Shown: in pieces, positions 55,282 to 64,000 of the stretch
Layout of the letters: every line of letters starts with the position of its first letter
Numbering within the stretch: position 1 is the first letter of the stretch
From: Pyrus communis
Lineage: Eukaryota; Streptophyta; Magnoliopsida; Rosales; Rosaceae
Reading direction: 5' to 3'
DNA length: 64,000 nt
NCBI RefSeq assembly: GCF_963583255.1
Contig: NC_084813.1
Span: 12,696,001 to 12,760,000 of the forward strand
The notes under the pieces: model-generated
Seen by the model: only the letters and a program-made list of their open reading frames with translations
Told to the model about the DNA's origin: nothing
The model's database searches: none
Position numbers and translations under genes: made by a program

Positions 55282-55957
55282 GGTGCAGTAAAATTAAGCC
55301 AAATCCTTCATCTCCACCCTTTTAAATATTTTCAAATTGAGCAATTATTGGTGTTATGTTTGTTAAATGATTAACTTCTTTTCCTTGAATAATAATTTTA
55401 GGGCTCATTTGGAAGTGTTTTTAAAATGGCTGAAAGTGTTTTTGGTAAAAATGTTTTTGAAATCAATACTTAGTTAAAATGCAAGTAAATCATGAAAAAA
55501 CCCTTAAAATACTTCATGCAAGAAGTACATAACTGGTACACTTCGAGTACTTTTGATACCCAAAAACATATTCTTTAAAAGCACTTTCATTCATATTACA
55601 AACACTTCCAAACGAGCCCTTATTGTCTAGTTATTTTTTCTCTATTGATCGAATTAATTTTTTATTCAAACTCGTTATCAGAATGTTTGTTCATTGTTTA
55701 GCCATGCGACTTTAGGCCTGTACACAAAGGTCCTCCATCAAGCACAAAAAGCTTTAAATAGGTAAAGCAACACACTTCTCTCTAATTTTTTTTCTCTGTC
55801 AGACAATGTGGAATTTTGCGTTCCTTTCTATGTTTCTTGTATTGGTGTTATTTCAATGCGCAGGTGGAGATGTGTGCACAGCCTAAAGTTGTAGTGAAAA
55901 TAGAGAGTGAAGAAGATATGCTAGTTTTGCAAGTTAGTAATATACACAATTTTCTCT
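55282..55957 (+). pseudogene. PTH2: Partial duplicate of PTH2 (introns 2-4 region, exons 3 and 4)
   Basis: The sequence aligns with 51447-51935 of PTH2, including most of intron 2, the exon beginning CCATGCGACTTTAGGCCT (here about 55702), intron 3 and the exon AGATGTGTGCACAGCCTAAA (about 55867). Exon 4 has lost one G at its start (GTGGAGATG for GTGGGAGATG), and exon 3 has base changes. There is no promoter, first exon or catalytic part. Homology stops at CTCTGTATAT, where the CACTA end starts. Because introns are present, this is a DNA-level duplication. Confidence 0.92.
55400..55620. mobile_element. MITE in the PTH2 duplicate (hAT-like)
   Basis: AGGGCTCATTTGGAAGTG at 55400 is mirrored by CACTTCCAAACGAGCCCT ending at 55620, 17 of 18 bases. 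In the parent PTH2 intron only the right-hand part of this element remains (about 51539-51586). Confidence 0.85.
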
Positions 55958-55965
55958 GTATATAT

Positions 55966-57449
55966 TACTACAATAAACACTTTGCGTGATGAGAAATTAT
56001 TGGGGACGTCTTTGATTCGTCTCAAAAATATTTGTGCAACAAATTAATCGGAATTTTGAAATAATTTAGTGACATACTTTTGTCGCCTTAATGTTTGCTC
56101 AATGAAATTGTTATGATGCATGTAGTTTTGCACGACGACTTATTTTCGTCGTGCAAGTGAAATTTTTTTTTTTAAATTTTTTTATGGTTTCAATTCTGTA
56201 ATAAAAAAAAATTTAATAAAATTGCAAAAAAAAATAAAAATAAAAATTAATGAATAGAAATACAATTTATATATAATATCAATGAAAATGTATGTACAAC
56301 TACAAAGTTTAAAAAGAAAGCGGGAAGCTGCTGGAAGGGGTCAGGGTTGGGGATAGGCTAGGGGTTGAGGACGGGGTCGGAGGTCGACAGGTCTGATTAC
56401 TGGGTATGCGCGGAATGGAGGGGCTCTAATATTAGTGGTGTAGAAATATCGAGGAGACGGATCACGGAGGAACTGAGGGCCTGTATGATCAACCACATTT
56501 AAGTCTTGCACGATGCGAGCTCACTTCTCAGACCAGCAACTTCCTGCGTCAAAGTCGTGACCTCGCCCTTCGACTGTAAGGATGAAGAGGCTTCACTCTT
56601 CCACCGCCTAGCATTCCCCATCCCCTGACAATACGTCATTGGCTTCCAACCGAGGGTCTAGTCCAACGTCTCTGTAAGGATGTGAAAGCCCACATCCTTG
56701 GAAGGATCCACAGACTTGATCGGCATATTCTGGGGAAGCTGGGAGGCAGACTCCTGAAGAACCGACTGGCTCTTCTCCACCATAGTCGCCAATGAAATAA
56801 AATATGTAATATTAATAATAAACATTTTGAATTAATTATTATAATACTTGAATGCATAAGACATTAATTAAAATTGAATAATACTTACATGAAGGGACTC
56901 GACCAACTCATCCCCGGACCAAACATAAACGTCAGCAAAGACGTCGATCTTCAAGAATTTAGAACCCCCTGGAATAGAAAAAAATAAGAAAAATGTTAGT
57001 ACAGAAACAAAACAACAATTATGAGCGACATTTTAAAATTGGAAGTAAAAGCTTTAATATATACCTTTCGCCGCGCCTCTATCTTATATGAGAAGGACCT
57101 CAAACCCGAATGGTGGAGAAGAGTCTTCTTCTCCGGATTGATCTTGTTCCCTTTCGCCTTCTTCTGTTATACAAAAAATAAACGTATTAGTTGTAATATT
57201 TAAAGAAAATATAAAAAAATTAATAAACATTCGTAACAAATTTCAAAAAGTAAAATAAATTAAGTAGCACAAAAAAAGTAGGCTCTTGAAAATAACTGCA
57301 GAGCCAAACCCAACTTTCTTCCCAGTCCTCGAACTCCTTCAGACAACCCTCCTCGATAGTGACTTGCGAATCATCAAACATCTTGAAATACTGGTGCAGG
57401 TTGCTCTTCCACTACTTGTACCATTCAAAGAAGAGCCGATTGAGGTACG
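55966..57449 (-). mobile_element. CACTA (En/Spm) transposon remnant with plant transposase piece
   Basis: The left end reads TACTACAATAAAC, one base from the CACTACAA typical of CACTA termini, with a strong subterminal hairpin (TTGCACGACGA with CGTCGTGCAA, 56128-56156). On the minus strand, blocks match the plant Ptta/En/Spm-type transposase tail: WKSNLHQYFKMFDDSQVT and FEDWEESWVWLCSYFQ (57410-57290), KKTLLHHSGLRSFSYKIEAR (about 57150-57080), FLKIDVFADVYVWSGDE (about 56960-56910), then VEKSQSVLQESASQLPQ, DVGFHILTETLD and YCQGMGNARRWKSEA (about 56780-56590). Short introns or insertions separate them and a stop is present. The right half is cut off by the Athila LTR at 57450. Confidence 0.82.
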
Positions 57450-58856
57450 TGATAAGAGTATATTTATGCAACTTTGTTATCTTATTTCTTTGCATTTACT
57501 TAGTTAATTTCCATTTATTGTAGTAATTTAAGTTATTTTCGTTTTATTGAAGGTCCAGTTGGTAAAGATGACAATAAATGGTCAAGTGGAGCAATTTAGA
57601 GCAGTTTTGGACTTGGATTGGGTAACAGGCATGAATAGCATATGGGCTGGATGTTTTTGGTGTTTAAAAGGTGTTAAACATGTGCTAAAATCTAGCGAAA
57701 TTAAAGTTGAGGCTTGGAAGGCAAGGAATTACACAAGAAAGAGGAATCCTAGTTGGAGAGAAACATTATCTTATCCTATCTTATCTTATCTTATCTCCAG
57801 CTGCAAGGAAGAATCCTAATCATATTGCAACATTCTCCATCTGTTTCTCAGAGTCCTAAAATAATTCAAAACGCCTAATCCCTTTCCTCCTTGGATTCAG
57901 CCGTGCCCCGTATATATATAAAGTGTCCTGCAACATTTTATAAGTTTGCCGCACTTACCATTCATTCATTAAAGTTGTTGGAATTTTCAGAGTTCTTTCT
58001 ATCTTTGTTTTAAGTTTCAATGTTTATTTTAGATTTCTTTTCAATTGTGATGAACATATGTAACTAAGTTTCTTTTTAGTTAGAGGTGAATTCGAAGCCA
58101 TGATCATGTGTTTTATATAAATTGATTACATCTAGTTATTGCTTCATAAAACATGAATGCGATTTACTTATCCGGTTTATAGAAAACTTATTCTTGTATG
58201 TTTATTAAGGATGCATACTTAGTTTGCATGCAAGGATTTAATGCTAGAATATAAGAGAATTTCACCTAATCGTTTTGAACTTATATTTGTAAGTAGTAAA
58301 AGTCACTAGTCATGATTGAGTTAAGTAAATCCTTGACAAGAGTATCAAGTTTTTTATAGTTACGAATGCTTTGTCAATGCTTTTGATTTTCACAGAATTT
58401 AGTGATCTTCGAGATGTATCTCTCTCATACTTTTCATAGTTAGGGAACTTGAGATGAATAATTTGGTTGGGTCGCTGAGTCCAATTCAATGAACTTAGGA
58501 AAATCTGAGAGTTAATTAGTGATGTTCACAGTTAATTGGGGGCATTGTAACTCATGGTTTGTAGGAAGAATAACTGGAAATCGATTTGTATGCATATGAT
58601 TCATGTGTGGAGAAGAATCTTTTAGCTATCCTTTCATCCATATTTCATTTACAACTTAATTTACTTGCTGTCATTTAATTTTGTTTTAATTAAATTCGTC
58701 CAAAATCCCCGGTCATTGTTTTGTTGTTAGTTTAACTTAGTTTTCAGTTTTATAAGTTTTATTTGTGTTAACTTGCATCCCTTCTAATTGCCGGAATAGA
58801 ACGATCACTACTGACTCGTACTAGGTTTAATATGTATGCTAGTTTCTACCACATCA
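57450..58856 (+). mobile_element. 5' LTR of an Athila-type Ty3/Gypsy element
   Basis: It starts TGATAAGAGTATATTTATGC and ends TACCACATCA, about 1407 bp. A TATA box (TATATATATAAAG, about 57912-57924) lies a third of the way in and a (TATCT)n run at about 57768-57797. It is followed by the primer-binding site at 58862. The matching 3' LTR is beyond the window, so the left border rests on the TG start and on the CACTA coding sequence stopping there. Confidence 0.85.
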
Positions 58857-58861
58857 AATTT

Positions 58862-58879
58862 TGGTGCCGTTGCCGGGGA
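58862..58879 (+). promoter_or_regulatory. Primer-binding site, tRNA-Asp type
   Basis: TGGTGCCGTTGCCGGGGA matches, with one change (T for C at the fourth base), the 3' end complement of plant tRNA-Asp used by Athila and related Gypsy elements. It lies 5 bp after the LTR end. Confidence 0.85.
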
Positions 58880-58952
58880 TTAGCAAAATTGCTAATCTTC
58901 CCCTTTGTTGCTGTTTGTGTCTTTTGTTTTTTTTTTGTTTTAGGTACTAGTT

Positions 58953-60330
58953 TATGACTCGAAGTTCTCAACATGTTCGTGAGAATAAATTAGAATTTGA
59001 TGATGATTTTGAATGAACTTTGAGAAAGAAGAGGAAGCAGCTAGAATTCAATCCACTTAGTTCTAGTTCTAAATCCGAATTTGAAGTTGAAACTGAAATT
59101 GAAACGAAATCGGAAGAGGAACAAGATATGGCTGTTGACAATCGAACAATCAAGGAACTTTCTTCCTCGAGATTGGACAATACTGTTCCCTTTCACATTC
59201 AATACCCTACGACAATTCAAGGCAAAACTAATGAGTTTGAATTGAAGTCTAGTTTGCTACATCACATTCCCAAATACCTTGGGCTATCCATGGAAGATCC
59301 AAACAAGCATCTTAAGGAATTTGAAGTAGCGTGCTCGAGCATGAAACCAATTAATGTGGATGTGAATATTTTAAAGATGAAAGCGTTTCCATTCTCTCTT
59401 TTGGAAAAGGCTAAAGATTGGCTCTTTGAATTAGCACATGGAACCATCACTTCCTAGGAAAGCATGAAGAAAGCATTCTTAGAGAAAATTTTCCCAACTT
59501 CAAGAGTCATTCTTTTGAGAAAGAAAATTAGTGGAATTCAACAAGGCCCAGGAGAATCATTTCCAGTGTATAATGAGTGTTTCAAGACTTCAGTTGCATT
59601 TTATCCACAACATCAAATGTAGGAGGAGCTTTTAATTCAATATTTCTATGAAGAATTACTTCCACTTGAAAGACAAATGCTTGATGCTTCAGTTGGAGGT
59701 GTTTTAGTTGACAAAACCCTAGTTCATGCGAACATTTTAATAGTGAATCATGGCTTGAATGCATAATAATATGAAGGAGTTGGAGAACGAGAACATGCAC
59801 GCCCAATTCAAGTTAATGAGGTAAGTACTATTTCAGAACTTCAATCTCAAATGGCTAATCTCTCTACTCTTATATCACAGGTTGTCGAAGGGTCCAAAGT
59901 GTAAATTGTAGCTGCATGTTGTGTGTTCTCTATGCAAGGACATCCTACTAATCAATGTCCTCAATTAATAGAGAATGGGGGATGGGAAAATGCCAATGTC
60001 GTGGGTTACCAAGGCCAAAATCAACCAAGGAGTGACCCGTTTTCCAAAATCCAACAATCTGGGTTGGAGAGATCATCCAAATATGAAGTAGAGGGAACCT
60101 CAACAAACTCAACAATAAGGCGGATATAGACAGCCACCTCCAGAGCTCTATCAAAGGCTATTTGCACCACCATATCCTTCCCCACAACCTTCCCATCCAA
60201 ATTCAGGTTCGTTAATGAATTATGATAAAATTATTCAAACACTAGCTTCTTTGATTCAGGGTTTATAAAACCAAGCTAAAGAGATAGGCAACATAAAGAA
60301 TCAAATTGGACAAATAGTAGAATTCATGGG
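58953..60330 (+). pseudogene. gag: Athila-type gag, degenerate
   Basis: The frame begins MTRSSQHV at 58953. A stop follows after about 20 codons, then an open stretch 59020-59457 with the plant retrotransposon gag core (LLHHIPKYLGLSMEDPNKHL, KMKAFPFSLLEKAKDWL). It continues past further stops (59456, 59620, 59764) with FLEKIFPTSR and GESFPVYNECF. A zinc-knuckle remnant (QGHPTNQCPQL) lies at about 59935. No functional capsid protein can be made. Confidence 0.88.
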
Positions 60331-61380
60331 ACAATTTAGAGAACAAGGCAAACTTCCTAGTTTAACCATTGTCAATCTAAATGGAGGTTTTGAAATTGCT
60401 AAAGCTATCACTTTCAGAAGTGGTAAGGAGGTTGGAACTGAACCAAAAACATCCAAACAAAGCCAAAAAGAGGACGAACCGCTGCTGCCCAAAGAAGAGG
60501 AAGAAGACAAGGCCATGACAAGGAAGAAACAAACCTTGCCGCAGCCTTCTAAAGCCCTTATGCCACCCAATTCAGGTAAGGTTGGTCCAAATTCTATTCT
60601 TGCTAACCCCATTCCACCAAATGTACTTTTTCCTCCCAGGTTTATGCAATCTAAGAAAGAAAAGAGTGAAAAAGACATCTTAGAAACCTTCAGAAAGGTA
60701 CAAGTTAATATCTCGCTTCTTGATGCAATAAAGCAAGTTCTGAAGTATGCTAATTTTTTTTAAAGAGTTTTGTACAACAAGAAAATGGATCTCAAAAAAG
60801 GAAGTGGTACGGGTAAGTGAGAATGTCTCTGCAATTTTGCAAAGAAAGCTCTCAACTAAATGCAAAAATCCAGGTAGTTTCACTATCCCTTGTTTATTGG
60901 TAATACCAAGTTTGAATGTGCTAAGTTAGATTTGGGTGCTTCCATTAATGTCATGCCCTATTCTATTTATGCATCTATGAATATAGGAAAGCTTAAAAAC
61001 GATGGTGTTATTATTCAATTAGCTGATCGATTTAATGTATACTAGAAAGGAGTTTTGGAAGATGTTTTGGTGCAGGTCAACCACTTGATATTTCCAACAG
61101 ATTTTTATGTGCTTGAGATGGAGGATTTAACCCACTCTACATCATTGCCAATATTACTTGGAAGACCTTTCATGAAAACAGCTCGAACCAAGATAGATGT
61201 GTTCAAGGGGACGTTAACAATGGAATTTCATGGCGATGTCATTGACTTTAATATTTCTGAAGCTATGAGGTATTCTATTGATGATCATTCTTGTTTTTCT
61301 ATTGATATATTTGATTCTTTGCCGCAAGAATATCTTGAATTCTTAAATAGGGATGCACTTGAGACAACCATGGCCTAAGG
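60330..61380 (+). pseudogene. pro: Athila-type protease region, degenerate
   Basis: A Pro/Lys-rich linker (60326-60763) leads to the aspartic protease. LDLGASINVMPYSI at about 60925-60965 carries the D-[LT]-G-A active-site motif. LPILLGRPFMKTARTKIDV (about 61147-61200) is the usual C-terminal protease block. Frame changes near 60765 and 60900 and a stop near 61043 break it. Confidence 0.85.
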
Positions 61381-61579
61381 AATTGGACTTAAAACCAATC
61401 TGGCCGAGACTAATCATGTAGAAATTTTCGATATTGTGGCTGCCCTTGAGTCTTTGCCATAAAATATTTGTAAGCCTACTCTTCCAATTCCAATTTGCGT
61501 TTCTACTAACAATTTGCTACCTTCAGTGATTCAGGCACCCCCCCTTTTGAGCTTAAACCATTACCGAATCATTTGAAGT

Positions 61580-63990
61580 ATGTTTATTTGGGAGACAAAG
61601 AGACTTTGCCGGTCAATCTCTTCATCACTTACGACATTAGAGGAGGATAAATTGGTTAGGGTGTTGAAAGACTACAAAAAAGCTATTGGATGGACTTTGG
61701 CCGACATTAAGGGAATAAGTCCTACAACTTGCATGCATCGCATACTTCTAGAGGAAGGGGCTAAACCAACTTGAGAGGCTCAATGCCGACTCAACCTTCC
61801 AATGATGGAAGTTGTGAAAAATGATATCTTCAAGCTTCTTGATTGTAGAGTCATATATCCAATTTTGAATAGCCGTTGAGTTTCACCGGTTTAAGTAGTA
61901 CCAAAGAAATCTGGAGTCAATGTGGTAAAGAATGCAGAGAATGAACTTATGCCCACTCATACCCAAACGAGTTGGAGAGTTTGCATTGACTATAGGAAGC
62001 TCAATGCCACCACAAGGAAAGACCACTTTCCTCTACCATTCATTGATTAAATGCTCGAAAGGTTAGCTGGTCATTCTTTTTGTTGCTTTCTTGATGGTTA
62101 TTCAGGATATAATCAGATTGTTATAGCTCCAGATGATCAAGAAAATACTACTTTTAATTGTCTATTCGGTACTTTTGCTTATCGTCAAATATCATTTGGT
62201 TTATGTAATGCACCAACCACCTTTCAAAGATGCATGGTGAGTATCTTTTCAGATTTTGTTGAGAAAATTATTGAAGTTTCATGGATGATTTTAGTGTCTT
62301 TGGTGATTCTTTTAATGATTGTCTAACTGATCTCACTTTGATATTGAAATGTTGCATCTAAACTAACCTTGTTTTAAACTGGGAAAAATGTCATTTTAAG
62401 GTAAAACAAGGCATCATTTTAGGTCATATAGTTTCAAAAAAGGGAATCGAAGTTGATAAATCTAAAATAGATCTTGTACGCTACTTACCCTCTCCCACTT
62501 TGGTGAGAGGGGTTCGTTCTGTTTTTGGACATGCAGGATTCTATAGACGATTCATCAAAGATTTCTCAACGATTTCAACACCGTTGTGTTGACTTCTACA
62601 AAAGGATGTGCCGTTTGTGTTTGATGAGGAATGTTAGAAGGCATTCAATCACCTTAAAGAGATGTTAACTTTAGCCCCTATCATTGTCCCACCAGATTAG
62701 AGTCTTCCATTTGAGCTTATGTGTGATGCTTCAAATTATGCTTTAGGGGCTATTTTGGGACAAAGAAAGGACAAGAAGCCGCATCTCATCTATTACGCTT
62801 CTCGGACCTTGAATGATGCTTAATTGAATTACTCCATAACTGAAAAAGAACTTCTTGCTATTGTGTTTGCTATAGATAAGCTTTGTTCTTATTTACTTGG
62901 AACTAAAGTTATAATTTACTCTAACCATGCAACTTTGAAGTACTTACTTATGAAGAAAGAAGCCAAGCCAAGACTTATTCGTTGGATGCTTCTTCTCTAA
63001 GAGTTTGATGTGGAAATTCGAGACAAAAAAGGAAGCAAGAATGTAGTAGTTGACCATTTGAGTCGTTTGGAGAAGACCTATTACCTATCCCAGAGGCATT
63101 CCTAGATGAACAGCTGCTGACCATTAAGGTAAGTGAGCCATGGTATGCTGATATTGTGAATTATATTGTGTCTAAACAAGTTCCAAACACCATAAACGGG
63201 CACCAATGTGATAAACTTAAAAAAGAAGCACGTTTTTATGTGTGGGATAACCCTTATTTGTGAAAATATTTCCCTAATCAAATTATTCGTAGGTTTGTGC
63301 ATGATTCTGAATTCAATCCAATTTTAACTTTTTGTCACACTTATAGTTGTGGAGGTCACCTTGGTACTCAAAGAACAACACTTAAAGTTTTAGAATGTGG
63401 ATTTTATTGGACTACTATATTTAAGGATGCTAAATTTTTTTGCATGACCTGTGATCGTTGTCAAAGAACAAGAAATATAGGTTCAAGAGACCAAATGCAG
63501 CAGACTCCTATATTTTTTGTTGAGATTTTTTATGTTTGGGGCATTGATTTCATGGGTCATTTCCCTTCCTCTCTTGATCTCATTTATATTTTACTTGCTA
63601 TAGATTATGTTTCGAAATGGGTGGAAGCAAAAGCCACCCGTACTAATGATTCCAAAGTGGTTGCTGATTTTGTCAAAACTAACATATTTGCAAGATTTGG
63701 AATGCCGCGAGTAATATAAGTGATAGGGGTTCTCACTTTTGTAATCGTACCATAGAGGCACTGCTCAAAAAGTACAATGTCACATATAAGGTTTTGACAC
63801 TTTATCATCCTCAAACAAGTGGACAAGTCGAAGTTTCTAACTAGGAAATCAAGTAAATCTTGGAGAAAACTGTGGGAAACCATGTCATCTTCCAATTGAG
63901 TTGGAGCATCGTGCACATTAGGCAGTCAAGACTTTCAACATGGACATTGGTGATGTTGGCCTTCATAGGAAGTTACAATTGAATGAGCTT
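61580..63990 (+). pseudogene. pol: Athila-type reverse transcriptase, RNase H and integrase, degenerate
   Basis: Order RT-RH-INT, as in Ty3/Gypsy elements. RT: RVCIDYRKLNATTRKDHFPL (about 61975), FLDGYSGYNQI (about 62090), FGLCNAPTTFQRCM (about 62200) and the catalytic MDDFSVFG (about 62283), reached through a one-base frameshift near 62277. RNase H: FELMCDASNYALGAILG (about 62710) and [13 protein letters not shown] (about 62840). Integrase: a zinc-binding HH-CC block ending CDRCQRTRN (about 63450) and the core GIDFMGHFPSS (about 63540) to a stop near 63717, with later fragments to the window edge. In-frame stops lie at about 61772, 62047, 62697, 62821 and 62998. The element runs off the window, so env-like and 3' LTR parts cannot be judged. 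Confidence 0.92.
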
Positions 63991-64000
63991 GGGGAAATTT

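Overview
The window is nuclear DNA of a flowering plant, most likely a woody eudicot of the rose family (apple/pear-like). It is AT-rich, its genes carry GT-AG introns, it has a eukaryotic tRNA gene, and it is crowded with plant mobile elements (Cassandra, Athila, Copia, CACTA, tRNA-derived SINE, RTE and other LINE remnants, many MITEs). The rose-family assignment rests on repeat families recognised from memory and is inference.

Four protein genes look intact: a proline-rich membrane protein with a DUF761-like C-terminus (9464-11410, +), chloroplast threonine synthase (23728-25296, -), an ALFIN-LIKE PHD-finger protein (33863-37938, -, five exons) and peptidyl-tRNA hydrolase 2 (50985-52829, +, seven exons). 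A tRNA-Ser(GCT) gene lies at 54380-54460 (-). Four former genes or gene parts are decayed: an aminopeptidase M1 gene with its introns (17960-22970, -), an NF-YA transcription factor gene with several lesions but three miR169-like sites in its 3' region (43806-46483, -), a calmodulin-like gene (54673-55195, +), and a partial copy of peptidyl-tRNA hydrolase 2 exons 3-4 (55282-55957, +).

Layout. 1-9 kb is repeat territory, with a 3.2-kb solo-LTR-like element (4073-7277), a Cassandra LTR carrying a 5S-rRNA-like promoter (7770-8053) and three adjacent MITEs leading into the first gene. 11.7-17.9 kb holds LINE remnants and a SINE. 18-25.3 kb is the aminopeptidase pseudogene and threonine synthase. 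26-33.8 kb is nested retroelements: a Copia polymerase remnant split by an 800-bp solo LTR, and a 2.2-kb solo-LTR-like element related to the one at 4 kb. 33.9-38 kb is the ALFIN gene, 39-43 kb is repeats, 43.8-48 kb the NF-YA pseudogene, 51-53 kb PTH2. 53.3-54.4 kb is a four-copy tandem array ending beside the tRNA gene. 55.3-64 kb is a stack: PTH2 fragment, CACTA remnant, then an Athila-type element running off the right end.

The intact genes do not form a pathway; each is an independent housekeeping or regulatory gene. The most unusual signals are (i) a hairpin that recurs nine times in the two solo-LTR-like elements with compensatory base changes, (ii) an NF-YA locus that looks unable to make a normal protein but keeps three miR169-complementary sites, and (iii) several insertions whose exact target duplications can be read.
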